64,000 nt of DNA from Pseudomonas graminis (GCF_004364335.1 NZ_SOCR01000003.1:372001-436000); one strand, 5' to 3'. Counted from the stretch's first letter, positions 53,339-63,947 are shown. Numbers and translations are program-made. The notes: generated from the sequence alone by a model not told the origin.

Positions 53339-54280
53339 TCAACGCTGGGTTTCGAGCTTCGCGTCGAGCGTGTAGGGCAACTCGTTCAATTGCAGGGCCT
53401 CGCCCTCTGCCGCACCCAGATGAATCCGGCCATCCTCCGCCGCATCCGCCTGCAAGACCGCCAGCACCTCGATCCCGACATCAGACCGGGCCGCGATCAC
53501 AACGTTGCCTACCGCACTTGAATGAACAGGCGAAAACAGCGCAGTGCCCGGTTCAGGCACTTCAGTGCCTGCGAGGGTCAGGCGATACTGCCGGCGTTTC
53601 AGCTTGCCGAGGTACTGCATCCGCGCCACGATTTCCTGGCCGGTGTAGCAACCTTTCTTGAAACTCACACCACCCACGGCTTGCAGGTTGATCATCTGCG
53701 GAATGAATTCTTCGCGGGTCTGCCCGAACACCTGGCCGATGCCGGCGCGAATCTGCCCCAGCAGCCAGTCGTTGAGCGGCGCCTCCGGCACGTGGGCGAT
53801 CAGCCGGCTGCGCACGTCCTCGGCCTGATCGGCACGTACCCACAGTTCGGCGCGGGCAGGGGAGACGCGGATGGCGATGAGGTCATTGGCGCGAACGACC
53901 GAGTCGGTCTCCTGCGCAAGGTCGAGGCCGAGGCTGACCAGCGCGCCGTCGCCGTCTTGCAGGCCGAATCGCACCCATGACGCGCTTTCGTCGGTCAGTC
54001 TGGATTTGGAGAAGACGGCATATTTCTTCAGGTCCAGCAGTTGCGCTTCGATCAGCTCGCTGGCCATTGCCAGCAACACGCCGTCGCCTTCAAGCAGGGT
54101 GCGGAAGCTCGATTGCATGCGGCCTTTTTGCGTGCAGCGCGCACCGAGGGAGGCTTTGCCTTCGCTCAGGTAATCGATGTTGCAAGTCAGTTGGCCTTGC
54201 AGGAATTTGCCGGCATCCACGCCGCGAACGGCGAGCACACCTTCATGGGACAGGGGGCAGAAAAATGCTGGAACGGCCAT
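53339..54280 (-). CDS. ygfZ: Folate-binding Fe-S cluster maintenance protein YgfZ
   Basis: The protein has 313 residues. The hallmark K-G-C-Y-T-G-Q-E motif is present ([29 protein letters not shown]), as is the N-terminal [20 protein letters not shown]. YgfZ binds tetrahydrofolate and helps repair or assemble certain Fe-S proteins. It is divergent from sdhE, as in many gammaproteobacteria. Confidence 0.92.
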   Translation of the reverse strand: MAVPAFFCPLSHEGVLAVRGVDAGKFLQGQLTCNIDYLSEGKASLGARCTQKGRMQSSFRTLLEGDGVLLAMASELIEAQLLDLKKYAVFSKSRLTDESASWVRFGLQDGDGALVSLGLDLAQETDSVVRANDLIAIRVSPARAELWVRADQAEDVRSRLIAHVPEAPLNDWLLGQIRAGIGQVFGQTREEFIPQMINLQAVGGVSFKKGCYTGQEIVARMQYLGKLKRRQYRLTLAGTEVPEPGTALFSPVHSSAVGNVVIAARSDVGIEVLAVLQADAAEDGRIHLGAAEGEALQLNELPYTLDAKLETQR

Positions 54281-54422
54281 GAGTCATCGCAGGGTAGAAG
54301 TCTGGGGCACCATCATAGTGCCGCGTGCCGTTAATGGGTATACGCAAAAAGCTGCGACCAACTGCAAGTACGCCCCACGACGATGCGCCTGTATACTCGC
54401 CGGCAAATTCGAGGAGCCCTCC

Positions 54423-54677
54423 ATGGTCGAAGATGTTGAACTCAATCGCCTCTTTTGGCACAGCCGTCGCGGCATGCTCGAGCTGGACGTACTGCTGGTG
54501 CCGTTCGTCAAAGAAGTCTACCCAACCCTCAATCAGGTCGATCGCGACCTCTATGTGCGCCTGCTGACCTGTGAAGATCAGGACATGTTCGGCTGGTTCA
54601 TGCAGCGCGCGGAATCCGAAGATCCGGAGCTGCAACGCATGGTCCGGATGATTCTGGACCGTGTCCAGCCGAAGTGA
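54423..54677 (+). CDS. sdhE: Succinate dehydrogenase assembly factor 2, FAD flavinylation factor
   Basis: The protein has 84 residues with GAGG before ATG 54423. The family motif is [28 protein letters not shown] followed by [18 protein letters not shown]. The RGMLELD segment binds the flavoprotein subunit SdhA and promotes covalent FAD attachment. It overlaps ygfX by 17 bp. Confidence 0.93.
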   Translation: MVEDVELNRLFWHSRRGMLELDVLLVPFVKEVYPTLNQVDRDLYVRLLTCEDQDMFGWFMQRAESEDPELQRMVRMILDRVQPK

Positions 54678-55128
54678 TCGTTTCGAATGCCGTTGGCAGC
54701 GCTCCCGGGCGCTGCTGACGGCGTACCTCGTCACGCTGATCCTTGCGCTGGCGTCGACCGTCCTCCTTTCAATTCCCCTGTGGGCGAAAGCCATCGTCGT
54801 CTTGCTGTGCGCCTTGCACGCATCCCGCAGTCTTCGCCCCTTCATTCTGCTCGATCGACCGCAGTCGCCCACCGGGCTGCGGCGTGACAGTAGCGGTTGG
54901 GCGTTGTGGAGCGAGGGGGGCGGCTGGCAGCCGGTGCAGCTAAGACCCGACAGCCTCGCGCTGCCGCACATGGTCGTGCTGCGTTTCAGGGTGCTGACGG
55001 GCCATTGGCTGAACCGCTTGCGGGTGCGAAGCCTGTGCATCCCGGCAGACGCCATGGCGCCGGACAGCCACCGACGCCTGCGTCTGCGCCTGAAGTTCAG
55101 CCGGCGAAGGTGGGCGGCACCAGAATAG
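54661..55128 (+). CDS. ygfX: YgfX/CptA-family membrane protein
   Basis: The protein has 155 residues, starting at GTG 54661 inside the end of sdhE. Two membrane helices ([22 protein letters not shown] and [18 protein letters not shown]) are followed by a cytoplasmic domain ([23 protein letters not shown], then VVLRFRV). In E. coli the homologue interacts with cytoskeletal proteins and has been called a toxin paired with SdhE, though this is disputed. Its 3' end overlaps nadB by 32 bp. Confidence 0.82.
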   Translation: MSSRSDRFECRWQRSRALLTAYLVTLILALASTVLLSIPLWAKAIVVLLCALHASRSLRPFILLDRPQSPTGLRRDSSGWALWSEGGGWQPVQLRPDSLALPHMVVLRFRVLTGHWLNRLRVRSLCIPADAMAPDSHRRLRLRLKFSRRRWAAPE

Positions 55129-56713
55129 TGTCCCGCGCTTCGGGCAGCATGTCCGGGTAATCCAGCGTGTAGTGCAGCCCGCGGCTTTCTTTGCGCGCCA
55201 TCGCCGAATTAATCATCAGCTCAGCTACCAGGGCCAGGTTGCGCAGCTCGATCAGATCGCGGCTGACCTTATAATTGCTGTAGAACTCATCGATCTCGTC
55301 CAGCAACAGCCGCACCCGATGCCGGGCGCGCTGCAGACGCTTGTTGGTGCGCACGATGCCCACGTAGTCCCACATGAACCGACGCAGCTCATCCCAGTTG
55401 TGGGCGATGATCACGTCTTCGTCGGAATCGGTCACCTGACTCGAATCCCACCCCGGCAGATTTTGCGGCTGCGTGACCTGCTCAAGCTGAGTCACGATGT
55501 CTGCCGCGGCGGAGCGGGCGTACACGAAGCATTCCAGCAGCGAGTTGCTGGCCATGCGGTTGGCGCCGTGCAGGCCCGTGAAGCTGGTTTCGCCAATGGC
55601 GTACAGGCCGGGCACATCAGTGCGGCCATGCTGGTCAACCAGAACGCCGCCACAGGTGTAGTGCGCCGCCGGGACCACGGGAATCGGCTGGCGCGTGATG
55701 TCGATGCCGAAGGTGAGGCAACGCTCATACACCGTCGGGAAGTGGCTCTTGATGAAGTCTTCGGACTGGTGACTGATGTCCAGAAACACGCAGTCGGCGC
55801 CCAGGCGTTTCAACTCGTGGTCGATGGCGCGGGCAACGATGTCACGGGGCGCCAGTTCGGCCCGTGGGTCAAAACGCTGCATGAAGCGCTCGCCGTCGGG
55901 CAGTTTCAGGTAAGCGCCTTCGCCGCGCAGGGCTTCGGTGATCAGAAAGCTCTTGGCTTGCGGGTGGTACAGGCAGGTGGGGTGGAACTGGTTGAACTCC
56001 AGGTTGCCAACCCGGCAGCCGGCGCGCCAGGCCATCGCGATGCCGTCGCCGCAAGCGCCGTCGGGATTGCTGGTGTACAGGTAAACTTTCGCCGCGCCGC
56101 CGGACGCCAGAATGGTAAAGCGCGCGCTGTGGGTATCGACTTCGCCCGTCGAACGATCCAGCACATAGGCGCCCAGGCAACGCTGACCTTCCAGGCCCAG
56201 CCGCGATTCGGTGATGAGATCGACCGCCACGCGCTGTTCCAGCAGTTCGATATTGGGACGAGCCCTGGCCTGCGCCAGCAAGGTGCGGAAGATCGCCGCG
56301 CCGGTGGCATCGGCGGCGTGAATGATCCGGCGGTGGCTGTGCCCGCCCTCGCGGGTGAGGTGAAACTCGAACCCGCCGTCCACAACGGTCGACGGATCAT
56401 CCCGGGTGAACGGCACGCCAAGGTCGATCAGCCACTGAATGGCTTCGCGGCTGTGCTCGACGGTAAACCGGACCGCATCCTCGTTGCACAGGCCGCCGCC
56501 CGCATTCAGGGTGTCTTCGACGTGGGACTGCACGGTGTCGGCATCATCCAGCACTGCCGCAACGCCGCCCTGGGCCCAGAAAGTCGAACCGTTCGCCAGA
56601 TCGCCTTTGCTGAGGACGGCCACATGCAAATGTCCGGGTAATGTCAGCGCAAGGCTCAAACCGGCTGCGCCGGAGCCTATTACCAATACGTCGTGCTGGA
56701 AATGCTGACTCAT
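55097..56713 (-). CDS. nadB: L-aspartate oxidase
   Basis: The protein has 538 residues. The FAD-binding start is [21 protein letters not shown]; substrate motifs include [61 protein letters not shown] and [16 protein letters not shown]. The enzyme oxidises aspartate to iminoaspartate in NAD synthesis. It is divergent from algU, as in P. aeruginosa, with about 490 bp between the starts. Confidence 0.95.
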   Translation of the reverse strand: MSQHFQHDVLVIGSGAAGLSLALTLPGHLHVAVLSKGDLANGSTFWAQGGVAAVLDDADTVQSHVEDTLNAGGGLCNEDAVRFTVEHSREAIQWLIDLGVPFTRDDPSTVVDGGFEFHLTREGGHSHRRIIHAADATGAAIFRTLLAQARARPNIELLEQRVAVDLITESRLGLEGQRCLGAYVLDRSTGEVDTHSARFTILASGGAAKVYLYTSNPDGACGDGIAMAWRAGCRVGNLEFNQFHPTCLYHPQAKSFLITEALRGEGAYLKLPDGERFMQRFDPRAELAPRDIVARAIDHELKRLGADCVFLDISHQSEDFIKSHFPTVYERCLTFGIDITRQPIPVVPAAHYTCGGVLVDQHGRTDVPGLYAIGETSFTGLHGANRMASNSLLECFVYARSAAADIVTQLEQVTQPQNLPGWDSSQVTDSDEDVIIAHNWDELRRFMWDYVGIVRTNKRLQRARHRVRLLLDEIDEFYSNYKVSRDLIELRNLALVAELMINSAMARKESRGLHYTLDYPDMLPEARDTILVPPTFAG

Positions 56714-57206
56714 CTCGGCTCTCGGCGTCTAAATGGCCACTAGTATAAGCAAGGGTGGAACGGCACAATGGCCGCGCTTTATGGCACGGTGAAGCACGGT
56801 GGGAGCGGAGTGTGCGCCACCCCGCAACGTCCTGCACCCCGTTTGATGGTCGCGATCTTTCCTACAGCTCCATACGGATTGAGTCCTACTACTGACGGAC
56901 GTGTGTCTTACGACCAATATTGAACGGTGGGAACTTTTCATGAACCCGTACGTTCAATAGTGGGTTGCCCATAAAGGAACAGCGTCGGCGTTACGCACTG
57001 GTAGTTTCAAGCCAATACGAACGTTTTTGACGACAAGATTATTTACGCAGCCGACCTGGTTCGAGCGGCGTTTTCTGTGCGGGCAACAGACGCTCGCCGG
57101 AAACTTGCTTGAAGGGGGGAGAACTTTTGCTTAAAGCCCGAGTCTATGTTTGCAAGCCTGCGAAAGAGCCGATGCGATGCTCCTTTAAGCTTTATGAGGA
57201 GTGTTC
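56714..57206. other. nadB-algU divergent regulatory region
   Basis: This 493-bp region shows no gene. Besides the clear AlgU promoter at 57121-57147 it holds a second GAACTT at 56931-56936 with a weaker -10 match (TCAAT, N17). That could be another sigma-22 promoter. Confidence 0.45.
57121..57147 (+). promoter_or_regulatory. AlgU (sigma-22)-dependent autoregulatory promoter
   Basis: GAACTT at 57121-57126, an exact 16-bp spacer, and TCTAT at 57143-57147 match the AlgU consensus GAACTT-N16/17-TCtga. The site lies about 60 bp before the algU ATG. Confidence 0.85.
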
Positions 57207-57788
57207 ATGCTAACCCAGGAAGAAGATCAGCAGCTGGTTGAACGCGTACAGCGCGGCGACAAGCGAGCATTTGATCTGCTAGTGGTGAAATATCAGCACA
57301 AGATTCTTGGGTTGATCGTGAGATTTGTTCACGACACCCACGAAGCCCAGGACGTTGCGCAAGAGGCGTTCATCAAAGCCTACCGCGCACTTGGTAACTT
57401 CCGCGGTGACAGTGCGTTCTATACGTGGCTGTACCGTATCGCCATCAACACGGCGAAGAACTATCTGGTGTCGCGAGGTCGGCGGCCGCCGGATAGCGAT
57501 GTCAGGTCCGAAGACGCGGAGTTCTATGATGGCGACCACGGCCTCAAGGATATCGAGTCGCCAGAACGGGCATTGCTGCGGGATGAGATCGAAGGCACCG
57601 TCCATCGAACCATTCAGCTACTGCCAGAAGATTTGCGTACAGCTTTAACTTTGCGTGAGTTCGACGGTCTGAGTTACGAAGACATTGCCAGCGTCATGCA
57701 ATGTCCGGTTGGTACCGTGCGCTCTCGCATTTTTCGCGCTCGGGAAGCCATCGACAAAGCCTTGCAACCTCTGTTGCAGGAAACCTGA
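57207..57788 (+). CDS. algU: Extracytoplasmic-function sigma factor AlgU/AlgT (sigma-22, RpoE)
   Basis: The protein has 193 residues; ATG 57207 follows ATGAGGAGT. Region 2 is clear (FDLLVVKYQHKILGLIVRFVHDTHEAQDVAQEAFIKAYRALGNFRGDSAFYTWLYRIAINTAKNYLV) and region 4 contains ALTLREFDGLSYEDIASVMQCPVGTVRSRIFRAREAI. It directs alginate, envelope-stress and osmotic-stress genes. It is expressed with its anti-sigma factor MucA, 33 bp downstream. Confidence 0.96.
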   Translation: MLTQEEDQQLVERVQRGDKRAFDLLVVKYQHKILGLIVRFVHDTHEAQDVAQEAFIKAYRALGNFRGDSAFYTWLYRIAINTAKNYLVSRGRRPPDSDVRSEDAEFYDGDHGLKDIESPERALLRDEIEGTVHRTIQLLPEDLRTALTLREFDGLSYEDIASVMQCPVGTVRSRIFRAREAIDKALQPLLQET

Positions 57789-57821
57789 GACAGCGGCGAT
57801 AGCCACAAGAGAGGAACCGCC

Positions 57822-58409
57822 ATGAGTCGTGAAGCCCTGCAGGAATCGCTGTCCGCGGTGATGGATAACGAAGCGGACGAATTGGAACTGCGTCGCGTGC
57901 TTAGCGCCATTGAAGATGCGGACACACGTGCCACCTGGTCCCGTTATCAGATTGCCCGTGCAGCGATGCATAAAGAACTACTGATACCTCATCTGGATAT
58001 TTCGGCCGCCGTCGCTGCCGGAATCGCTGATGAAGTCAGCCCGCTCAAGGCCGGTCGCGGTCCTTGGCGCACGCTGGGTCGTCTGGCCGTCGCTGCGTCG
58101 GTTACCGTTGCCGTTCTAGCGGGCGTACGTCTTTACAATCAGGACGAAATTGCAGGGGCGCAACTGGCCCAGCAATCGCAGCCGACCAACGTTGCCATGC
58201 CGCAGGCCAAGGGCCCGGCAGTGCTGGCAGGCTATACCGAGGGCGAGCAGTCCCCGGGTCCGATGGCTAGCGGTGTGTTGCAGAACCAGGCCGGCTGGCA
58301 TGATCAGCGTCTGCCAGGTTACCTGCGTCAGCATGCGCAGCAGGCTGCGATGAAAGGCGCAGAAGGCGCTCTGCCTTACGCTCGCGCTGCCAGCCTGGAA
58401 AACCGTTAA
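57822..58409 (+). CDS. mucA: Anti-sigma factor MucA
   Basis: The protein has 195 residues. The N-terminal cytoplasmic anti-sigma domain is SREALQESLSAVMDNEADELELRRVLSAIE followed by ATWSRYQIARAAMHKE. One membrane helix follows (LAVAASVTVAVLAGVRLY), then a periplasmic domain that ends without truncation. The frame is intact, so the strain should not be constitutively mucoid through the classic mucA frameshift. AlgW-type proteases cleave it during envelope stress. Confidence 0.95.
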   Translation: MSREALQESLSAVMDNEADELELRRVLSAIEDADTRATWSRYQIARAAMHKELLIPHLDISAAVAAGIADEVSPLKAGRGPWRTLGRLAVAASVTVAVLAGVRLYNQDEIAGAQLAQQSQPTNVAMPQAKGPAVLAGYTEGEQSPGPMASGVLQNQAGWHDQRLPGYLRQHAQQAAMKGAEGALPYARAASLENR

Positions 58410-58417
58410 GGAGGATC

Positions 58418-59380
58418 ATGCGCGCCATCCCTCTACTGCCGCTTCTGCTGAGTGGATGGCTGGTCCTTCCAGCTCACGCCGATGATGCGCAAGACCAGCT
58501 CAAACGTCTTGCGCAGGCTGAGCAGCAGCAAAGCTATAGCGGTACGTTCGTTTACGAGCGTAACGGCAGCTTCTCCACTCATCGAATCTGGCAGCGCGTC
58601 GCCGACGGCAAGGTTCGTGAGCATCTTCTGCAACTGGATGGCTCTCCTCAGGAAGTACTGCGCGTCAATGGGGTGACCCAATGCGTCAGCGGTACACTTG
58701 AAGAGGGCGTTTCCAGCGTCCCTGATTCTCCGGCCCGAGCTTTCGATGCTGCCAGGTTGTCATCCTGGTATGACATCAAGTCGGCAGGCACCTCGCGTGT
58801 TGCCGGACGTTTGGCGAATGTCGTGACACTGACCCCTCGCGATCAGCACCGTTACGGCATTGAACTGCACCTGGACAGTGAAACCGGTCTGCCGCTGAAG
58901 TCTCTATTGCTCAGCGACAAGGGCCAACTGCTTGAGCGTTTTCAGTTCACTGATCTTAATACCTCGCAGTCACTGACCGATCAGATGCTTTCGCCAAGCG
59001 CAGACTGCAAGCCGGTTGAGGTGGTCAAGGCCAAATCGGATATTCCCAGGCAGAAGGTTGCATGGCGCTCTGACTGGTTGCCGCCGGGCTTTGACCTGAG
59101 CAGTGCTGCCGCACGCAAGGATCCGGATTCGAAGAATCTGGTGACGAGCCTGATGTATGACGACGGTCTTGCCCGTTTCTCGGTGTTCGTCGAGCCCGTC
59201 AGCGGCGCAGCGGTGACGGATATCCGCACCCAACTGGGACCGACTGTTGCTGTCTCCCGTCGCGTGACAACGCCCAAGGGCGATGCGATGGTGACCGTGG
59301 TGGGCGAAATCCCGATCGGGACGGCCGAGCGTATTGCTCTGTCCATGCGGGACGACGCTGCAACCACGAGCAAAAACTGA
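58418..59380 (+). CDS. mucB: Periplasmic negative regulator MucB/RseB
   Basis: The protein has 320 residues, starts 8 bp after mucA with AAGGAGG. The signal peptide is LLPLLLSGWLVLPAHA. The RseB N-domain contains YSGTFVYERNGSFSTHRIWQ, and the C-domain contains YDDGLARFSVFVEPV. It protects MucA from proteolysis. P. aeruginosa has mucC next; here mucC is absent and a terminator-like hairpin precedes mucD. Confidence 0.94.
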   Translation: MRAIPLLPLLLSGWLVLPAHADDAQDQLKRLAQAEQQQSYSGTFVYERNGSFSTHRIWQRVADGKVREHLLQLDGSPQEVLRVNGVTQCVSGTLEEGVSSVPDSPARAFDAARLSSWYDIKSAGTSRVAGRLANVVTLTPRDQHRYGIELHLDSETGLPLKSLLLSDKGQLLERFQFTDLNTSQSLTDQMLSPSADCKPVEVVKAKSDIPRQKVAWRSDWLPPGFDLSSAAARKDPDSKNLVTSLMYDDGLARFSVFVEPVSGAAVTDIRTQLGPTVAVSRRVTTPKGDAMVTVVGEIPIGTAERIALSMRDDAATTSKN

Positions 59381-59523
59381 TTCTGCACACCGGTGATGCC
59401 CACTATGAAAAAGGTTTCATTTGGTCATTTCACGTTCACAAGCCTTTGAATATGGGCTTCACTGGTACTGCTGAAATGTTTAGTGCGGTTTGTCAGTTGC
59501 AATCGGATGTGTTTTTTTCTATA

Positions 59524-59555
59524 GGTCACAGCTTCGCAGCTGTGGCCTTTGTTGT
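59524..59555 (+). terminator. Possible terminator or hairpin between mucB and mucD
   Basis: The stem GGTCACAGC/GCTGTGGCC (one G-U pair), loop TTCGCA, is followed by TTTGTTGTTT. It would reduce read-through from algU-mucAB into mucD. Confidence 0.55.
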
Positions 59556-59672
59556 TTCAGGGTCCAGGAAACTGGAGCAGATACAGGCGTCCCGGGAAAC
59601 CGCGACGTACAGATGCTTCGCGAGCCTGCGGGCTCGTACCGCTTAACCATGCTCGTTGTAAACGGGAGCCAT

Positions 59673-61109
59673 ATGTCGATACCACGCTTGAAACCTTACC
59701 TGGCCTGGATGGCCGCTGTGCTGATGCTTGGACAGGTCGTCACCGCTCAGGCCGAAGCCTTGCCGGACTTCACCTCTCTGGTGGAGCAGGCTTCCCCTGC
59801 AGTCGTCAACATCAGTACGCGTCAGAAGTTGCCGGAACGCTCGGTTGCCCAGGGTCAGATGCCTGATCTGGAAGGACTGCCACCGATGCTTCGCGAATTC
59901 CTTGAACGCAGCACGCCGCCAGGCTCCCGTGCACCGGGTGGCGGCAAGGGTGATCGTCAGCGTGAGGCGCAGTCACTCGGCTCGGGCTTCATCATTTCCG
60001 CTGACGGCTTCATCCTGACCAACAATCACGTGATCGATGGCGCCGACGAGATTCTCGTGCGTCTTTCCGATCGCAGCGAGATGAAGGCCAAGCTGATCGG
60101 CACCGATCCTCGTACCGACGTCGCGGTGCTGAAGATCGATGGCAAGGACCTTCCTACCGTCAAGCTGGGTAACTCCGACAAGCTGAAGGTCGGGGAGTGG
60201 GTGCTGGCGATCGGCTCGCCGTTCGGCTTCGATCACTCGGTGACCAAAGGCATCGTCAGCGCCAAGGGCCGCAGTCTGCCGAATGACACCTACGTGCCGT
60301 TCATTCAGACCGACGTGGCGATCAATCCGGGTAACTCGGGCGGTCCGCTGTTCAACATGGCCGGGGAAGTCGTGGGTATCAACTCCCAGATCTTCACCCG
60401 TTCCGGTGGCTTCATGGGGCTTTCGTTCGCGATCCCGATCGACGTGGCGATGGACGTTGCCAACCAGCTCAAGGCCAGCGGCAAGGTCAATCGTGGCTGG
60501 CTGGGTGTCGTGATTCAGGAAGTCAACAAAGACCTGGCCGAATCCTTCGGTCTGGACAAGCCGGCCGGTGCGCTGGTGGCTCAAGTGCTTGAAGACGGTC
60601 CGGCGGCCAAGGGTGGCTTGCAGGTCGGCGACGTGATTCTGAGCGCCAATGGTACGCCGATCGTCATGTCCGCAGACTTGCCGCACCTGATCGGCAACTT
60701 GAAGGATGGCAGCAAGGCCGAGCTCGAAGTGATTCGCGACGGCAAGCGTCAGAAGCTCACCGTCACCGTGGGTGCACTGCCGGCCGAAGGCGAAGAGATG
60801 GGCGCGGCCGACACCGGGATCGAGCGCAGCAGCAACCGTCTGGGCGTTTCGGTGGTCGACCTGACCGCCGAGCAGATGAAATCGCTGGACCTCAAGGGCG
60901 GCGTCGTCATCAAGGAAGTTCAGGACGGTCCGGCTTCGCTGATCGGTCTGCAGGCGGGTGACGTCATCACCCACCTGAACAACCAGGCGATCACTTCTTC
61001 GAAACAGTTCACGGAAGTGGCCAAGGACCTGCCGAAGAATCGCTCTGTCTCCATGCGCGTTCTGCGTCAGGGCCGCGCGACATTCATCACGTTCAAGCTG
61101 GCGGAATAA
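59673..61109 (+). CDS. mucD: Periplasmic serine endoprotease MucD (DegP/HtrA family)
   Basis: The protein has 478 residues from ATG 59673. The signal peptide is WMAAVLMLGQVVTAQA. The catalytic triad is His119 (TNNHV), Asp149 (RTDVAVLK) and Ser222 (GNSGGP). Two PDZ domains follow (RGWLGVVIQEVNKDLAESFGL and RLGVSVVDLTAEQMKSL). It degrades misfolded envelope proteins and limits AlgU activation. It lies 292 bp after mucB. Confidence 0.95.
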   Translation: MSIPRLKPYLAWMAAVLMLGQVVTAQAEALPDFTSLVEQASPAVVNISTRQKLPERSVAQGQMPDLEGLPPMLREFLERSTPPGSRAPGGGKGDRQREAQSLGSGFIISADGFILTNNHVIDGADEILVRLSDRSEMKAKLIGTDPRTDVAVLKIDGKDLPTVKLGNSDKLKVGEWVLAIGSPFGFDHSVTKGIVSAKGRSLPNDTYVPFIQTDVAINPGNSGGPLFNMAGEVVGINSQIFTRSGGFMGLSFAIPIDVAMDVANQLKASGKVNRGWLGVVIQEVNKDLAESFGLDKPAGALVAQVLEDGPAAKGGLQVGDVILSANGTPIVMSADLPHLIGNLKDGSKAELEVIRDGKRQKLTVTVGALPAEGEEMGAADTGIERSSNRLGVSVVDLTAEQMKSLDLKGGVVIKEVQDGPASLIGLQAGDVITHLNNQAITSSKQFTEVAKDLPKNRSVSMRVLRQGRATFITFKLAE

Positions 61110-61126
61110 CCCGCCGGTCACAGCAA

Positions 61127-61157
61127 AAAGGAGCGGCCAGACCGCTCCTTTTTTTGT
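61127..61157 (+). terminator. Rho-independent terminator after mucD
   Basis: The stem AAAGGAGCGG/CCGCTCCTTT is followed by TTTTTG. Confidence 0.88.
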
Positions 61158-61196
61158 GTCCCAGCGGTGCTTGGCGCGCAGGCTCTGCGTGTGAAC

Positions 61197-61226
61197 GTGA
61201 CGCCTGATCGTTCCTTCAGGTACAAT
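61197..61226 (+). promoter_or_regulatory. Candidate sigma-70 promoter of lepA-lepB
   Basis: GTGACG (four of six to TTGACA) with an 18-bp spacer precedes TACAAT (one mismatch to TATAAT), about 55 bp before the lepA start. The preceding terminator makes a promoter here likely. Confidence 0.4.
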
Positions 61227-61280
61227 TCCCGGCTATTTTTGGCGGGCAGTCTGCCTGCGACCTTTTTCGAGTGTTGATCC

Positions 61281-63077
61281 GTGAGTGATTTGAGTCATAT
61301 CCGCAATTTCTCCATCATCGCCCACATTGACCATGGCAAGTCGACGCTGGCTGACCGGTTCATCCAGATGTGCGGCGGCCTGACCGAGCGCGAGATGGAA
61401 GCTCAGGTGCTTGATTCCATGGACCTGGAGCGTGAGCGCGGGATTACGATCAAAGCCCACAGCGTCACGCTTTATTACAAGGCAAAAGACGGGATCACCT
61501 ACCAGCTGAACTTCATTGACACCCCGGGCCACGTTGACTTCACCTACGAAGTCAGCCGCTCGCTGGCGGCGTGCGAAGGCGCGTTGCTGGTGGTGGATGC
61601 CGGCCAGGGCGTGGAAGCACAATCTGTTGCCAACTGCTATACCGCCATCGAGCAGGGCCTGGAAGTCATGCCGGTCCTGAACAAGATTGACCTGCCTCAG
61701 GCCGATCCGGACCGCGTCAAGGAAGAAATCGAAAAGATCATCGGCATCGATGCCACCGATGCCGTGGCCTGTAGCGCTAAAACCGGCCTGGGCGTCGACG
61801 AAGTGCTCGAGCGTCTGGTCCAGACCATTCCCGCGCCGACCGGCAACATCGAAGACCCGCTGCAAGCGCTGATCATCGATTCGTGGTTCGACAACTACCT
61901 GGGCGTTGTTTCCCTGGTGCGTGTGCGTCACGGTCGAGTCAAGAAAGGCGACAAAATCCTGGTCAAGTCGACCGGCAAGATGCACCTGGTCGACAGCGTG
62001 GGCGTGTTCAACCCCAAGCACAGCGCCACCGCTGATCTGAAAGCCGGCGAAGTGGGCTTCATCATTGCCGGCATCAAGGACATTCACGGTGCGCCAGTGG
62101 GCGATACCCTGACCCTGAGCACCACCCCGGACGTCCCGGTGCTGCCTGGCTTCAAGCGCATTCAGCCGCAGGTCTATGCCGGTCTGTTCCCGGTCAGCTC
62201 CGATGACTTCGAAGACTTCCGCGACGCCCTGCAGAAGCTGACGCTGAATGACTCGTCCCTGCAATATCTTCCGGAAAGCTCCGACGCGCTGGGCTTCGGC
62301 TTCCGCTGCGGCTTCCTCGGCATGCTGCACATGGAGATCATTCAGGAGCGCCTTGAGCGCGAGTACGACCTGGACCTGATCACCACCGCGCCGACGGTAA
62401 TCTTCGAGCTGCTGCTGAAGACCGGTGAAACCATTTACGTCGACAACCCGTCGAAATTGCCGGACCTGTCCACCATCGAGGACATGCGCGAGCCGATCGT
62501 GCGGGCGAATATCCTTGTGCCTCAAGAGCACCTGGGCAACGTCATTACGTTGTGCATCGAGAAGCGTGGCATTCAGCACGACATGCTGTTCCTCGGGTCG
62601 CAGGTGCAAGTGACCTACGATTTGCCGATGAACGAAGTGGTTCTGGATTTCTTCGACCGTCTGAAGTCGACCAGCCGTGGCTATGCTTCGCTGGACTACC
62701 ATTTCGATCGTTATCAGTCGGCCAATCTGGTGCGCCTGGACGTGATGATCAACGGCGACAAGGTCGACGCTCTGGCGCTGATCGTGCACCGTGACAACGC
62801 TGCCTACAAAGGCCGCGCGTTGACTGAAAAGATGAAAGAACTGATTCCTCGTCAGATGTTCGACGTGGCAATCCAGGCTGCCATTGGTGGTCAGATTATC
62901 GCGCGTACAACCGTCAAGGCGCTCAGAAAGAACGTACTGGCCAAATGTTACGGTGGCGACGTCAGCCGTAAGCGCAAGCTGCTCGAGAAGCAGAAGGCCG
63001 GTAAGAAACGCATGAAGCAGGTCGGCAACGTGGAAATTCCACAAGAAGCCTTCCTTGCAGTGCTCAGGTTGGAATAG
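61281..63077 (+). CDS. lepA: Elongation factor 4 (LepA)
   Basis: The protein has 598 residues, starting with GTG. GTPase motifs: G1 [11 protein letters not shown]2 [10 protein letters not shown]3 DTPGHVDF, G4 NKIDLP. The C-terminal LepA-specific domain contains [31 protein letters not shown]. It acts on ribosomes in translation initiation/elongation. It lies 9 bp before lepB. Confidence 0.97.
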   Translation: MSDLSHIRNFSIIAHIDHGKSTLADRFIQMCGGLTEREMEAQVLDSMDLERERGITIKAHSVTLYYKAKDGITYQLNFIDTPGHVDFTYEVSRSLAACEGALLVVDAGQGVEAQSVANCYTAIEQGLEVMPVLNKIDLPQADPDRVKEEIEKIIGIDATDAVACSAKTGLGVDEVLERLVQTIPAPTGNIEDPLQALIIDSWFDNYLGVVSLVRVRHGRVKKGDKILVKSTGKMHLVDSVGVFNPKHSATADLKAGEVGFIIAGIKDIHGAPVGDTLTLSTTPDVPVLPGFKRIQPQVYAGLFPVSSDDFEDFRDALQKLTLNDSSLQYLPESSDALGFGFRCGFLGMLHMEIIQERLEREYDLDLITTAPTVIFELLLKTGETIYVDNPSKLPDLSTIEDMREPIVRANILVPQEHLGNVITLCIEKRGIQHDMLFLGSQVQVTYDLPMNEVVLDFFDRLKSTSRGYASLDYHFDRYQSANLVRLDVMINGDKVDALALIVHRDNAAYKGRALTEKMKELIPRQMFDVAIQAAIGGQIIARTTVKALRKNVLAKCYGGDVSRKRKLLEKQKAGKKRMKQVGNVEIPQEAFLAVLRLE

Positions 63078-63086
63078 TCAGGCCCT

Positions 63087-63941
63087 ATGTCACTAAATTT
63101 CCCGCTGTTGCTGGTCGTCGCCGTGTTTGTCTGCGGTTTGCTGGCCCTGTTCGATCTGGTCATATTGGCGCCGCGTCGCCGCAACGCGATTGCGAACTAT
63201 CAGGGCAGCGTGAGCCAGCCTGATGTCGCGGTCGTCGAACGGTTGAACAAGGAGCCTTTTCTCGTCGAATACGGCAAATCGTTCTTTCCGGTGTTGTTCA
63301 TCGTTCTGGTCCTGCGCTCGTTTCTGGTTGAGCCGTTCCAGATCCCGTCAGGGTCGATGAAGCCAACGCTGGACGTGGGTGATTTCATCCTGGTGAACAA
63401 GTTCTCGTACGGCATCCGCCTGCCGGTGATCGACCTCAAGGTCATCCCGGTCGGAGACCCGCAGCGTGGCGACGTGATGGTGTTCCGCTACCCAAGCGAC
63501 CCCAATGTCAACTACATCAAGCGCGTGGTGGGCCTGCCTGGGGATGTGATTCGCTACACCAACGACAAGCAGCTGTTCATCAATGGTCAGCTGGTGGCCA
63601 GGCAATTGATCGGTTCGGAGCCGGGCACGCTCGGCAGCGCAGAGCTCTACAACGAGAAGCTGGGCGAGGTGGAACACCAGATCCGTCAGGAAATGAGCCG
63701 CTACCGTGCGCCGCCTGATCATGAATGGACTGTTCCGGCCGCGCACTACTTCATGATGGGCGACAACCGCGACAACTCGAACGACAGCCGTTACTGGGAT
63801 GACCCCAATATTCCCAAGGACGAGCTGGGCATGGTTCCCGACAAGAACATCGTCGGCAAGGCCTTCGCGGTCTGGATGAGCTGGCCTGAACCCAAGCTCA
63901 GCCACTTTCCGAACTTCTCGCGAGTCGGTCTGATCAAGTAA
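63087..63941 (+). CDS. lepB: Signal peptidase I
   Basis: The protein has 284 residues. Two membrane helices (LLLVVAVFVCGLLALFDLVIL and FFPVLFIVLVLRSFLV) precede the catalytic domain with Ser90 (IPSGSMKPTL) and Lys145 (YIKRVVGLPGD), the Ser/Lys dyad, and box E GDNRDNSNDSRYW. It cleaves Sec signal peptides at the outer face of the inner membrane. A hairpin without a T run (63948-63970) follows. Confidence 0.96.
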   Translation: MSLNFPLLLVVAVFVCGLLALFDLVILAPRRRNAIANYQGSVSQPDVAVVERLNKEPFLVEYGKSFFPVLFIVLVLRSFLVEPFQIPSGSMKPTLDVGDFILVNKFSYGIRLPVIDLKVIPVGDPQRGDVMVFRYPSDPNVNYIKRVVGLPGDVIRYTNDKQLFINGQLVARQLIGSEPGTLGSAELYNEKLGEVEHQIRQEMSRYRAPPDHEWTVPAAHYFMMGDNRDNSNDSRYWDDPNIPKDELGMVPDKNIVGKAFAVWMSWPEPKLSHFPNFSRVGLIK

Positions 63942-63947
63942 TCGATG

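Noticed and set aside
57822..58409. mucA frameshift typical of mucoid strains
   Set aside because: The frame is intact to a normal C-terminus.
61233..63044. A 603-codon open frame antisense to lepA
   Set aside because: lepA is unambiguous; the antisense frame is a GC-skew shadow.
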